Below, piece by piece: positions 45,299-53,786 of a DNA stretch of 64,000 nucleotides (its first letter is position 1; every line of letters begins with the position of its first letter). The notes beneath the pieces are model-generated. The model was not told where the DNA came from. It searched no databases and saw nothing but the letters and a program-made list of their open reading frames with translations. This DNA is from Kaistia defluvii (GTDB lineage: Bacteria > Pseudomonadota > Alphaproteobacteria > Rhizobiales > Kaistiaceae): the NCBI RefSeq assembly GCF_040548815.1, contig NZ_JBEPSM010000001.1:186001-250000 (forward strand), read 5' to 3'. The position numbers were made by a program, and so were the translations under genes.

Positions 45299-45340
45299 GC
45301 GAGGCGGGCTTGGCTTTCACGCGTGCTAGGCCAGCCTCGC
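45299..45340. terminator. GC-rich hairpin between convergent genes
   Basis: Arms GCGAGGC (45299-45305) and GCCTCGC (45334-45340) enclose a further TGGC/GCCA pairing. There is no T-tract, but the location after the EamA gene suits transcription termination. Confidence 0.4.
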
Positions 45341-45375
45341 GACGTTGTTTGCAGGTGGGAACGGGGAACTGCCCG

Positions 45376-46752
45376 CTAGCGGGAGGCGCGAACCTGCGGT
45401 GCGACCCAGCTTCCGTCGAGCGCCTCGGGCTTCGGCAGGTAAAGCCGCATGACCACATAGAAGGTCTCGGCCGGCGCCGGCAGCCAGTTCGCCTCCAACT
45501 CAGCGCCCGGGCTCTCGTGCTGGATGTGGAGCACGATCTCGCCCCGATCGTTCTTCTTGAGGCCACCGAGCATGGACGAGTTGATCAGGTACCGATCGAT
45601 CGGGTTGTTGACCAGCAGTTGCTTCGGCCGGTCATACATTGTCAGCGACCAGAAGGCGTCGACAGGCGGCAGCGTCTCGGTCGTGAAGGTGAGCGTGTAT
45701 TTGCCTGCCTTGCCGTCGAGCGGCGTCTTGGCTTCGTCTACGCCATAAATGACGTAGAGCGCTTCCTGGACGCTATTGCCGTAGATGCCGCCCTGTGCCG
45801 CCGCGGCGCGGACCATGTAGCGGCCCTTCATGAATTCAGGCGTGCCGAACAGCTTGGACGAATCCGTCAGCCTCCCGGCCTCACCGCGGATTTCCTTCTC
45901 CGTGGCGATGACCGTATCGCGCATTGCGGTCGCCGCATCGGGCGCTAGGTCGGCTGCGGGCCAGGCCGTGCCGTCTCGGACGCCGAGCCTGGCGAGGTTT
46001 TCGCGCTCGCCCTCGTCGCCCGGATAGGGTGGCGCGAAGGGTAGTAGGAAGGCGGCAAGCGACCAGTAGTTCGATACCATGAGTTCGTCGGAGATCGGCA
46101 TCCAGTCGATGGTCGGAGGCGTGGCCGGCGCCAAGGTCTGCGTATAGGCGGACAGAGTTGCCGCCTTGTAGCCGGCCTGGATCTGCTTGACCCTGTCGAG
46201 GTCGCCCGGCGAGAACAGCTGCGTCCGGATGATGCCGATGGCGAGTGCGGTCGGCATCTCGATCACGCGCTTGATGCCCTTGGGCACCTTACCCTTCCAG
46301 CCGGGGCCGGTGATGAGGAAATCGCCGCCGTTATTGCCGTCGACCCTCGTGCCGGGATAGTCGACATTGTTGGTGTAGAGGTCGATCAGCTGCAGGGAGT
46401 AATAGCGGTCGTTCTCGATCGACGGCATGGTGACGACGACGGGTTCGACGCGGAGATCGAAGACGATGAAGGAATAGGGCGTGTCCGAGTTTGGTGTGAT
46501 GATCGCCGTATCCTCGGGCGTGTAGACGCGGGCGATGCTGACGAGCGTGTTCAGCGGCCCCTTGTACTGGTTGCCGCCCGGCTCGAGAGCGTATTGGTAC
46601 ATGGTGAGATAGTTCTTCACCATGGGATAGGTGTAGATGTAGGCGTCGCGCGCCTGTGCCGCGAGGCTGTCCTGCGCCAAGGCAGGGAGCGCCGCGAATG
46701 ACGGCAGGGCGGCGATGGCGGCCGTGGACTTCAGGAAATACCGGCGGTTCAT
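45376..46752 (-). CDS. DUF1254/DUF1214 secreted protein, Tat-type signal-like
   Basis: This 458-residue protein begins MNRRYFLKS, a twin-arginine-like signal sequence, with cleavage after ALA near residue 26. DUF1254 (about residues 60-190, with TPNSDTPYSFIVFDLR) and DUF1214 (about 330-440, with PVDAFWSLTMYDRPKQLLVNN) follow. It overlaps an upstream paralogue by ATGA and has GGAGG before its ATG. These proteins are periplasmic and their activity is unknown; some are annotated as soluble carrier-like proteins. Confidence 0.88.
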   Translation of the reverse strand: MNRRYFLKSTAAIAALPSFAALPALAQDSLAAQARDAYIYTYPMVKNYLTMYQYALEPGGNQYKGPLNTLVSIARVYTPEDTAIITPNSDTPYSFIVFDLRVEPVVVTMPSIENDRYYSLQLIDLYTNNVDYPGTRVDGNNGGDFLITGPGWKGKVPKGIKRVIEMPTALAIGIIRTQLFSPGDLDRVKQIQAGYKAATLSAYTQTLAPATPPTIDWMPISDELMVSNYWSLAAFLLPFAPPYPGDEGERENLARLGVRDGTAWPAADLAPDAATAMRDTVIATEKEIRGEAGRLTDSSKLFGTPEFMKGRYMVRAAAAQGGIYGNSVQEALYVIYGVDEAKTPLDGKAGKYTLTFTTETLPPVDAFWSLTMYDRPKQLLVNNPIDRYLINSSMLGGLKKNDRGEIVLHIQHESPGAELEANWLPAPAETFYVVMRLYLPKPEALDGSWVAPQVRASR

Positions 46753-47771
46753 TTCACTTCCTCCGCGACGGGGAATGTCCATCTTCCATCGAGCAACTCG
46801 GCATTTGGGCGATAGAGGCGCACCATGTAGTTCCAGTCCGTCGGCGTCGGCAAGCAGTTCGCCACCTTGCCGTCGCAGCCGCCGAACTGGACGGTTATCG
46901 AACCGTCCTCGCTTTTCTTCGCGGTCACGTTGTTCAGCGAATAGGCGTCGAGCTTGTTCGGCGTGAAGAAGCCATCCTTGTTGTAGACTGTGACCGACCA
47001 GAAGGCCTGCACCGGAACCTTGCCGACGTTGAGCTGATAGACGCTCTTGCCGTCGTTCTTCTCGGGCGTCACGTTCAGGTAGAGCGCTTCCTTGTCGGGA
47101 TTGCCGCCCCAGCCGAGCGCGGCGCCGATGAGATGGCGGATTGGATCGACCTCATCGCGCGATCCGAACATTCTCACGGTATCTGGCAGCAGAGCGCCGA
47201 GGTCGAGAAGCGCGCGACGGGTCTTGTCCCGGCTCTTGCTGTCCCACTCGGGAATCGCGAAGCTGCCGTCGGATGCCCGCTCGACCTTGACCGCGTCCTG
47301 CAGCGCATGAACTTCTCTAATGTCCTCGGCCTTGGCGGGATCGGCGAAGAATCGAAAGGCGGCCATCACATAGCGCGTGCCAATCTCTTCGCGCTTCAGC
47401 GTGTGGGTGCCCGCGCCGTAATGCACGCCGTGGATATAGTGGTCTTCGTCGACCACCATGAGCGACACGAAGCGGCTGCCGGGATCCGGCACGGTGATTG
47501 TCACCGGTCCGGCATCGAGATCGAACACGGCGGACGAATAGAGCGTATCGCGGTTCAGGCGAATGATGGTCTGCTTGTCGAGCGGTGCCATCGCTCGGGT
47601 ATGATCAAACCTGCCGAAGCCGCCATTGGCGACGATGCCGGAGAAATAGAGATCGCTCTCGGCGCGGACGAAATTGTCGCTGTTGACGTGTATCGGATCG
47701 GACGAGGCCGGTTGCGCCGTCAGAAGGGCCAGCGCGGCCATGGTGAAAAAGCCCAAACTCTTTCTAGACAT
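46749..47771 (-). CDS. DUF1254/DUF1214 secreted protein
   Basis: The 340-residue product has a Sec-type signal peptide (about residues 1-23). The DUF1254 part has LNRDTLYSSAVFDLDAGPVT and the DUF1214 part has PVQAFWSVTVYNKDGFFTPN. It lacks about 100 residues present in its neighbour. A GGGGG site precedes the ATG at 47771. It is the first gene of the pair and diverges from a Crp/Fnr regulator, which may control it. Confidence 0.88.
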   Translation of the reverse strand: MSRKSLGFFTMAALALLTAQPASSDPIHVNSDNFVRAESDLYFSGIVANGGFGRFDHTRAMAPLDKQTIIRLNRDTLYSSAVFDLDAGPVTITVPDPGSRFVSLMVVDEDHYIHGVHYGAGTHTLKREEIGTRYVMAAFRFFADPAKAEDIREVHALQDAVKVERASDGSFAIPEWDSKSRDKTRRALLDLGALLPDTVRMFGSRDEVDPIRHLIGAALGWGGNPDKEALYLNVTPEKNDGKSVYQLNVGKVPVQAFWSVTVYNKDGFFTPNKLDAYSLNNVTAKKSEDGSITVQFGGCDGKVANCLPTPTDWNYMVRLYRPNAELLDGRWTFPVAEEVK

Positions 47772-48077
47772 CGAACCCCCGTTTATGGAATCGCTGAACC
47801 AGCGGAGGCCTTGCTGGAGTTTCGAGCGGGAAGCTTGGTGCCGAAAGTCGACGTCGAAGAATCGGTACCTGGCGACCGCCGAAATCCTATCTTTCTCCAC
47901 TAGCGATGCGGCCATCTTGCATATTTCCAGGAGGGTAGTTTGTTCCGATTGGGACAGTTTCGGGACTTGCGCGCAACGTCCCTCAACTTGAGCATTGGCG
48001 TTCGGTCAGTCTAATTTCTGTCGACGCGTCGCCCCAGCCGTGGCGTCTGAACGACACTGTGTCTGCGTTGGGAAACC
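47772..48077. other. Divergent promoter region of DUF1254 operon and Crp/Fnr gene
   Basis: This 306-bp gap is less GC-rich than its surroundings. It must hold both promoters. No clear Crp-type palindrome or other long inverted repeat was found. Confidence 0.35.
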
Positions 48078-48779
48078 GTGGGGATCATTTTGGATTTGAC
48101 GCTAGAGCAGGCCCAGCGCGTCATGAGAAGCGGGGCATGGCTCGCGCATATGGGAGAGCCGTTTCAGACCGCTCTCCTGCGCAATGCCCGTTTGATCCGG
48201 TTTGCGCCGCGGCAGGTCATCTACCGGCATGGCGATATCGGCGGCGGCATGTACGGGCTCGTCGCCGGATCCTTGACCATAAACTCGGCTCCCCCCGAAC
48301 AAACACCTCAACTTATCCATCTCGGCATGCCGGGGGCATGGACCGGCGAGGGCCCTTTCCTGACCGGCCAGCCACGAAGGATCGAGTTGCGCGCACTGGG
48401 CGTCGCATGGATGATGCATGTGCCGCTCGACGCCTTGGAGCAGATGGCGTCGCAGGATCAGCGCGTCGTCCGCGCCATCAGTGTGAATACCGCCTTCACG
48501 GTGGATGTTCTCGTCCGGATCATTCACGATCTGCAGAAGCGCGCCGTCGCCCGGCGGATCGCTTCCGTAATCGAGCGCGCCGGATGGTTAGGGGACATGC
48601 CGATCCCGCTAACACAGGCTGACCTTGGCATCATGGCGAATGCCTCCCGTAAACAGGTCAATGCCGTGGTGAGCAGCTTTGCGTCGGCGGGCTGGGTTAC
48701 GTCCAATTATCGATCCATCACAGTGACGGATTCGGAAGCGTTGCGGAATTTCTCGGTCGGTGACGATACGGATACGTAG
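48078..48779 (+). CDS. Crp/Fnr-family transcriptional regulator
   Basis: The 233-residue protein has a cyclic-nucleotide-binding-like beta barrel (about residues 20-135) and a C-terminal winged helix with LTQADLGIMANASRKQVNAV as the helix-turn-helix. No Fe-S cluster Cys residues and no canonical cAMP phosphate-binding Arg-Ser motif are seen, so the effector is unclear. The GTG start has a weak ribosome site. It diverges from the DUF1254 pair, its likely target. Confidence 0.85.
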   Translation: MGIILDLTLEQAQRVMRSGAWLAHMGEPFQTALLRNARLIRFAPRQVIYRHGDIGGGMYGLVAGSLTINSAPPEQTPQLIHLGMPGAWTGEGPFLTGQPRRIELRALGVAWMMHVPLDALEQMASQDQRVVRAISVNTAFTVDVLVRIIHDLQKRAVARRIASVIERAGWLGDMPIPLTQADLGIMANASRKQVNAVVSSFASAGWVTSNYRSITVTDSEALRNFSVGDDTDT

Positions 48780-48867
48780 CTGTCGCGGCCGGTGTTTTCC
48801 GGATTAGGCTGCACAGCCCCCAAGATTCAGCTACATCCCCAGCATTCACCGGCCACAGACAGCACGC

Positions 48868-49566
48868 ATGGCAGAAACCGACCTCTATCTTCCTATAAAA
48901 GCGTTCCTCGAGGGCGCCGGGTATGCCGTGAAGGGCGAGGTGCAGGGGTGCGATCTCGTTGGCGTGCGGGAGGGCGAGCCGGCTATCCTCGTGGTCTGCG
49001 AGATGAAGCTTTCCTTCAATCTCGAACTGGTGCTGCAGGGCGTCAACCGGGCGGCGATCTCGGACGAGGTCTGGCTTGCGGCGCGCGCCTCCAAGGGCAA
49101 GGGGCGCGAGCATGATGCGCGCTTCCGCAATCTCTGCCGGCGGCTCGGCTTCGGCATGATCGCGGTTTCGGCCGCCGGCGCGGTCGACGTCATCATCGAG
49201 CCTTTCGCGGCCCTGCCGCGCCGCGATCCCAAGCGGCGCTCGCGGCTGCTGGCCGAGCACAAGCGCCGGGTGGGCGATCCGCAGGTCGGCGGCGGGCGCG
49301 GCAAGCCGATCATGACCGCCTACCGGCAGGATTGCCGGATCTGCGCCACGGCGCTGCTCTCCGGGCCGCAAAGCCCGAAGCAGCTGAAGGCGCTGGTAGC
49401 GCGGGCGCCCGGCATCCTGCAAAGCAACGTCTATGGCTGGTTCCAGCGCAAGAGCCGGGGGATATACGAGCTGACCGAGCGCGGCCGCGCCGCCGTAGAG
49501 CCCGCGCCGGAGGGACCGGCCGAGGCGCAGGCCCCCGGCCCGGTCACCGCGCCAGCGGCGGAGTGA
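48868..49566 (+). CDS. DUF2161 PD-(D/E)XK-type nuclease-like protein
   Basis: This 232-residue protein has the PD-(D/E)XK core: Asp in GCDLVGV (about residue 29) and Glu-x-Lys in VVCEMKLSF (residues 45-47). A C-terminal winged-helix-like segment from about residue 150 (including YGWFQRKSRGIYELTERG) follows. DUF2161 is a predicted DNA-related phosphodiesterase of unknown role. No restriction or defence partner lies nearby. Confidence 0.88.
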   Translation: MAETDLYLPIKAFLEGAGYAVKGEVQGCDLVGVREGEPAILVVCEMKLSFNLELVLQGVNRAAISDEVWLAARASKGKGREHDARFRNLCRRLGFGMIAVSAAGAVDVIIEPFAALPRRDPKRRSRLLAEHKRRVGDPQVGGGRGKPIMTAYRQDCRICATALLSGPQSPKQLKALVARAPGILQSNVYGWFQRKSRGIYELTERGRAAVEPAPEGPAEAQAPGPVTAPAAE

Positions 49567-49720
49567 CGCCGGCAGCGCACGCGAGGGTGGGGCGCGGCGG
49601 GCCCGTTGCTGGCCGTCGCCGGAGCTTTTCGCCGTTTCGCTGAAACAGGGAAGGCTCAAAGCCCTTGTCGGGTCGCGTTTTCTTTGCGAACCGGCATCCG
49701 CTTCGTTGGAAAAAAGCGCT

Positions 49721-50482
49721 TTAGCCGCGCTCGTCGGCCCGGCGGGTCAGCACCGAGACGCCGGAGGCGGTGACGGCGACGGTGTGCTCGAACTGGGCCG
49801 AGAGCGAGCCGTCCTTCGTCACCACTGTCCAGCCATCCTCCTGCGTCGTCACGGCGCGGCGGCCGCGATTGAGCATCGGCTCGATGGTGAAAACCATGCC
49901 CTCGCGCATCGTCAGGCCGGTGCCGGGCTTGCCGAAATGCAGTATCTGCGGGTCCTCGTGCATCTCGCGGCCGATGCCGTGGCCGCAATAATCATGCACT
50001 ACCGAATAGCCGTTGCGCTTGGCGTGGCGCTCGATCGCGAAGCCGATATCGCCGAGCTTCGCGCCGGGGCGCACCGCCCGGATGCCCATCCACAGCGCCT
50101 CATAGGTGGTCTGGACCAGGTTGCGCGCCGCCGGGTTCACCGTGCCGACGAGGTAGGTCTTGCTGGAATCGGCGATAAAACCGTTCTTCTCCAGCGTGAT
50201 GTCGAAATTGACGATGTCGCCGTCGCGCAGCACGTCCGACATGGAGGGGATGCCGTGGCAGACGACGTCGTTGATCGACGAATTGAGCACGAAGCCGAAG
50301 CCGTACTGGCCCTTGCTGGCGGGGCGGGCCTGGAGCTCGTCGACGATGAAGCGCTCGACCTGGTCGTTGATCGCGAGCGTCGACTGGCCGATCAGCGGCG
50401 TGCGGTCGAGCTTCTCGAAGACGGAGGCCAGCAGCCGTCCGGATTGCGCCATCAGCGCCAGTTCCTGCGGGCCCTTGGTCAT
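49721..50482 (-). CDS. map: Type I methionine aminopeptidase
   Basis: The 253-residue enzyme removes N-terminal Met from new proteins. Metal ligands are recognisable: Asp in NFDITLE, Asp in IADSS, His in CGHGIGREMHEDP, Glu in FTIEPM and Glu in QFEHTV, with substrate His in NDVVCHGIP. Length and lack of an N-terminal zinc domain fit the bacterial type Ia form. Its start overlaps the end of a ParD-like gene (ATGA), so the two are cotranslated. Confidence 0.95.
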   Translation of the reverse strand: MTKGPQELALMAQSGRLLASVFEKLDRTPLIGQSTLAINDQVERFIVDELQARPASKGQYGFGFVLNSSINDVVCHGIPSMSDVLRDGDIVNFDITLEKNGFIADSSKTYLVGTVNPAARNLVQTTYEALWMGIRAVRPGAKLGDIGFAIERHAKRNGYSVVHDYCGHGIGREMHEDPQILHFGKPGTGLTMREGMVFTIEPMLNRGRRAVTTQEDGWTVVTKDGSLSAQFEHTVAVTASGVSVLTRRADERG

Positions 50483-50691
50483 GCGGCGCTCGCGGAAAGC
50501 GACGCGGCCGAGACGCCGGCGGAGGCAAGCTCGCGCTCCATGATCTCGGTGAAGGTCAGCGTCGGATTGGTTTCGCAGAGCATGCCGATCTTGATCCAGT
50601 AGGCGGCCTGGGCGTTGATCGAGCGCAGCGACACCTTGCTCGCCCGGCGCAATTGCTCGTGCAGGTCGTCGTCGATGTTCACGATGCCCAT
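50479..50691 (-). CDS. ParD-like antitoxin-type protein without toxin
   Basis: This 70-residue protein has a ribbon-helix-helix-like N-terminus (GIVNIDDDLHEQLRRASKV) and matches the ParD_like family of type II antitoxins. No ParE-type toxin gene follows; the next gene is map. Linkage of ParD-like genes to map recurs in Proteobacteria. The ATG at 50691 follows CGGAG. Three 11-bp direct repeats end 9 bp upstream and are a likely autoregulatory operator. Confidence 0.85.
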   Translation of the reverse strand: MGIVNIDDDLHEQLRRASKVSLRSINAQAAYWIKIGMLCETNPTLTFTEIMERELASAGVSAASLSASAA

Positions 50692-50699
50692 GGCATGCT

Positions 50700-50732
50700 C
50701 CGTATATGATCCGTTTATGGACCGTATACAGA
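50700..50732. promoter_or_regulatory. Three tandem 11-bp repeats upstream of ParD-like gene
   Basis: CCGTATATGAT, CCGTTTATGGA and CCGTATACAGA follow each other without gaps (50700, 50711, 50722). On the coding strand each reads TATACGG or TAAACGG. The spacing is about one helical turn, as for ribbon-helix-helix operators. Confidence 0.7.
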
Positions 50733-50802
50733 GACGGTTCGCTCTTGCCAAGCCGGGGCGTCGTGGCGGAGGGGTGTTTTGCGAGGACGAGGGCGGCGGC
50801 GA

Positions 50803-51684
50803 TCAGCCGGGCTTGAGCAGCGAGAGCAGTTCCTGCCCCGCCTTGCCGGGCGGGTTCTGCTTCATCCAGCGGGCATAGAGCGGCAGCTTCAGGCCGTTGG
50901 TGACATTGCTGAAGGGCAGGATGCGGACGCTGCCGTCGCGGCGCAGCGGCTCGGCGATGGCGAGCGGCAGGTTGGCCCAGCCGAGGCCGGATTTCACCAT
51001 GTTGACGGCGGTCGCGAGGTTGTCGGTGCGCCAGAAAGTGGGCGCGATCAGCTGGCGGAAATTGGAGAGCGGCAGCTCGCGGCTGGCGATGACGATCTGG
51101 CGGTGCTGGAACAGGTCGTCGAGCCGCAGGGTCTCCGCCGCCAGCAGCTCGGACTCGTGATGCGCCGAGACGACGGCGACCAGCGTTTCCGTGCCGACGA
51201 ACTGGAAATCCTCCTGCAGGCTGGTTTCCAGCTCGCCATAGGCGACGCAGAGGTCGATCTCGGCGCGGCGCATCTGGCGGATGATGTCGTCATGCGGCGC
51301 GGCGACCACCTCGATCGCCAGCAGCGGATAGTGCCGCGCGACGGCGGAAATCGCCTGCATCAGGCGGGCGCTGTCGATTTCCGCGCCGATGCCGATCGAG
51401 AGCCGGGTCTCCAGCCCCTCCGAGAGGCCGGCGGCATGGGCGTCGATCTGCTTCAGCTGCTCGGCGATCAGCCGGGCCTGCGGCAGAAGGGCCTGCGCCG
51501 CGGCGGTGGGGAAGACCTGCCGGGCGCGCCGCTCGAACAGCGCATAGCCGAGCTCGGCCTCGAGATGGCCGATGCCCATGCTGACGGCGGAGGGCACGCG
51601 GCGCAGCGCCCGCGCGGCGGCGGAAAACGAGCCGTGGTCGATCACCGCCAGGAAGAGCGAGATGCTGTCGCTGGAAAAGGTCAT
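50803..51684 (-). CDS. LysR-family regulator, probably of the PACE transporter
   Basis: The 293-residue protein has an N-terminal winged helix-turn-helix (residues 5-62, GSFSAAARALRRVPSAVSMGI) and a C-terminal ligand-binding domain. It is divergent from a PACE-family efflux gene with a 110-bp gap, the same arrangement as AceR/aceI in Acinetobacter. A LysR-type T-N11-A box lies close to its own start. Confidence 0.9.
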   Translation of the reverse strand: MTFSSDSISLFLAVIDHGSFSAAARALRRVPSAVSMGIGHLEAELGYALFERRARQVFPTAAAQALLPQARLIAEQLKQIDAHAAGLSEGLETRLSIGIGAEIDSARLMQAISAVARHYPLLAIEVVAAPHDDIIRQMRRAEIDLCVAYGELETSLQEDFQFVGTETLVAVVSAHHESELLAAETLRLDDLFQHRQIVIASRELPLSNFRQLIAPTFWRTDNLATAVNMVKSGLGWANLPLAIAEPLRRDGSVRILPFSNVTNGLKLPLYARWMKQNPPGKAGQELLSLLKPG

Positions 51685-51691
51685 CGCGGCG

Positions 51692-51714
51692 ATCTATCAG
51701 TCGAATTGACAGAT
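51692..51714. promoter_or_regulatory. LysR-type box between regulator and PACE transporter
   Basis: ATCTATCA (51692-51699) and TGACAGAT (51707-51714) form an imperfect inverted repeat (7 of 8 positions) with a 7-bp spacer, matching the T-N11-A design of LysR binding sites. Confidence 0.55.
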
Positions 51715-51794
51715 GGCAACTTTTTCTATCTGCGAAAGCGCCTATAAGCCCGCCTCCAGCCGGTCGGTCCGGCGCTAGCCAAGAGGTTGTTTCG

Positions 51795-52247
51795 GTGCAG
51801 GGTGTTCTTCGCAGGGTGGTCTATATCTCGACATTCGAGGTAACCGGGATCCTCATATCGGCGCTGATCCTTGCCTATCTTTCCGGCACAGCGCCCTCGC
51901 ATACCGGCCCGCTCGCGGTGATGACCTCGGCGCTCGCGATTACGGTCAACCTTGCCTATACGAGCCTGTTCGAGCGCTGGGAGGCGTCGCGCCCGGCGCG
52001 CTCGCGCTCGTTCGGCCGCCGCGTGCTGCATGCGCTCGGCTTCCAGGTGACGCTGCTGGTGTTCCTCATCCCGCTGATGGCGTGGTGGATGGAGATGTCG
52101 CTCGTCGAGGCGCTGATCCTCGATACTGCCCTGATCGTGTTCTTCCCGATCTACATGTTCGTGTTCAACTGGGCGTTCGACGGCCTGTTCGGCCTGCCCG
52201 ACGCGGTCACCAAAGGCTTTGGCGAGGATGTCGCCGAGGCGGCTTGA
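51795..52247 (+). CDS. PACE-family antimicrobial efflux transporter (AceI-like)
   Basis: The 150-residue inner-membrane protein has four helices in two bacterial-transmembrane-pair repeats. It carries the essential Glu15 in STFEVTG, and the second repeat has HALGFQVTL and NWAFDG. AceI exports chlorhexidine and similar biocides and natural diamines by proton antiport. It starts with GTG and is divergent from a LysR gene. Confidence 0.92.
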   Translation: MQGVLRRVVYISTFEVTGILISALILAYLSGTAPSHTGPLAVMTSALAITVNLAYTSLFERWEASRPARSRSFGRRVLHALGFQVTLLVFLIPLMAWWMEMSLVEALILDTALIVFFPIYMFVFNWAFDGLFGLPDAVTKGFGEDVAEAA

Positions 52248-52294
52248 GGCGGCGCCGGTCTATCTCGTCAGCCCCTGAAGACGAACCGTCGGGC

Positions 52295-52410
52295 CCCGTC
52301 GCCCCGGCGAAGGCCGGGGCCCATACACACGGACCGCTGAAACGGCAGCACAGTCTTCTCGCCACGGGCCCGAGCGTCTGGATCCCGGCCTCCGCCGGGA
52401 TGACGGTCGC
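52295..52410. repeat. Dispersed palindromic repeat, family 2, copy a
   Basis: Two hairpins, GCCCCGGC/GCCGGGGC (52301-52320) and ATCCCGGC/GCCGGGAT (52382-52401), are joined by about 60 bp. Flanks CTGGATCCCGG and GGGATGACGG recur at 58980 and 62583. It lies between convergent genes. Confidence 0.8.
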
Positions 52411-52451
52411 GGCGGCGCTACCTCAGTGATGCGACGTCCCGCGGCCGCAAC

Positions 52452-53603
52452 TTACCCGTAAACGGCGGCCTTGATGGCCTCGGGGTAGGGGCCGGCGACG
52501 CCGGCGAAGGCCGTGTTCGAGAACGACACCACCGACAGCTTGCGGACGGGATCGACGAACCAGGAATGGCCGTAGACGCCGCCCCATTGCCAGGTGCCGG
52601 GCGAGAAGGGCGAGGCGCCGGCGGCCGGATCATGCGTGATCGACCAGCCGAGGCTGAAGCCGCGGCCCGGCACGCCGGTGTCGAACGAACCGATGGCGTT
52701 CTGCGACAAGAGCGCCAGGCTTTCCGCCGAAAGCACCGGCGCGCCACCCTTGCGCATCGCTTCCAGGAAGGTGAGGAAGTCGCCCGCCGTGCCGAACATG
52801 CCGGCGCCGCCCGAGGGGAACGAGTTCGGATCGAAATTGCGGTTTGGCGCAAAATGGATCGTGCCCTCGATCGCCAGGCCCGTCACGGCCTGGTGGTCGG
52901 CCATCGCCGTCGGGCGCGGATCGCCATCGGCATAGGCCACGGCGAGCCGGGCGGGATCGCTGGGCAGGAAGCCGGTGTCGGCAAGGCCGAGCGGCTTCGT
53001 CACCTGGCTGGCGACGATGTCCGGCAGGCTCTTGCCGGTCGCCTTTTCGAGCAGCCCGCCCAGGACGTCGATGCCGACGGAATAATACCAGGACGTGCCG
53101 GGCGCGAAGGCGAGCGGCTGTGCGGCGATCTTCGCCAGATTTTCGTCCATGCCGCGTCCGGGCTGGTCGAGCCCTTCCGATATGCCGGCTTCCTTGGGAT
53201 AGCCATAGATCAGTCCGCTGGTGTGGGTCAGCAGGTGGCGGATGGTGATCACCGGTTCGCTACCATCGGCAAGCTTCGGCCGGAAATCGGGCAGGAAGCG
53301 CGTCACGGGGTCGTCGAGCCCGATCACGCCGGCTTCGGCCAGCGACAGCGCCGCGGCGGCGACCAGCGGCTTGGTGACCGAGGCGAGGCGGAAGATCGTG
53401 TCTTCCGTGGTCCGGCGCTCGGCTTCCCGGTCGGCATGGCCGGCCGTGCGCCGGTAGGCGAGCTTTCCGTCCTCGGCGACCAGCACCACGGCGCCGACGA
53501 TCACGCCGTCGCGGATCGCGCTGTCGATGACCGCGTCGAGACGCGCGGCGCGCTTCTCCTGTGCGGCGGAGGCGGCGGTATCGACGGCGGCGGCGACGGT
53601 CAT
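52452..53603 (-). CDS. Serine hydrolase, class C beta-lactamase fold
   Basis: This 383-residue protein has the SxxK nucleophile (SVTK, about residue 74), a second motif YSV and a third motif GHSW in place of the KTG triad seen in true beta-lactamases. These are hallmarks of EstB-type esterases and D-aminopeptidase-like members. No signal peptide is seen with the ATG at 53603, so it is probably cytoplasmic. Its substrate is unknown; an esterase is the most likely reading. Confidence 0.88.
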   Translation of the reverse strand: MTVAAAVDTAASAAQEKRAARLDAVIDSAIRDGVIVGAVVLVAEDGKLAYRRTAGHADREAERRTTEDTIFRLASVTKPLVAAAALSLAEAGVIGLDDPVTRFLPDFRPKLADGSEPVITIRHLLTHTSGLIYGYPKEAGISEGLDQPGRGMDENLAKIAAQPLAFAPGTSWYYSVGIDVLGGLLEKATGKSLPDIVASQVTKPLGLADTGFLPSDPARLAVAYADGDPRPTAMADHQAVTGLAIEGTIHFAPNRNFDPNSFPSGGAGMFGTAGDFLTFLEAMRKGGAPVLSAESLALLSQNAIGSFDTGVPGRGFSLGWSITHDPAAGASPFSPGTWQWGGVYGHSWFVDPVRKLSVVSFSNTAFAGVAGPYPEAIKAAVYG

Positions 53604-53726
53604 GGAGTACTCCGGGCGAGACGCGGGGGCGACAGAATGAATCGGGACGGGGCCCGCGCGCAAGGGCCTGATCCCGCGAAGGTGCCGCTGCGCAAGGCAG
53701 GGGCCATCGCCGCGCCGCGTAGAGAC

Positions 53727-53758
53727 AAAAAAAGCCCCCGGGCAGGACGGCTCGGGAG
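53727..53758 (-). terminator. Terminator after first outer-membrane protein gene
   Basis: On the minus strand an imperfect 7-bp GC stem is followed by seven T residues (the A-run 53727-53733). Confidence 0.7.
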
Positions 53759-53786
53759 TTTCGAGTCGGGTCGACGCGCGCGTCGA

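Noticed and set aside
50479..50802. Complete type II toxin-antitoxin system
   Set aside because: Only a ParD-like antitoxin is present; the downstream partner is methionine aminopeptidase and there is no ParE-like frame on either strand.
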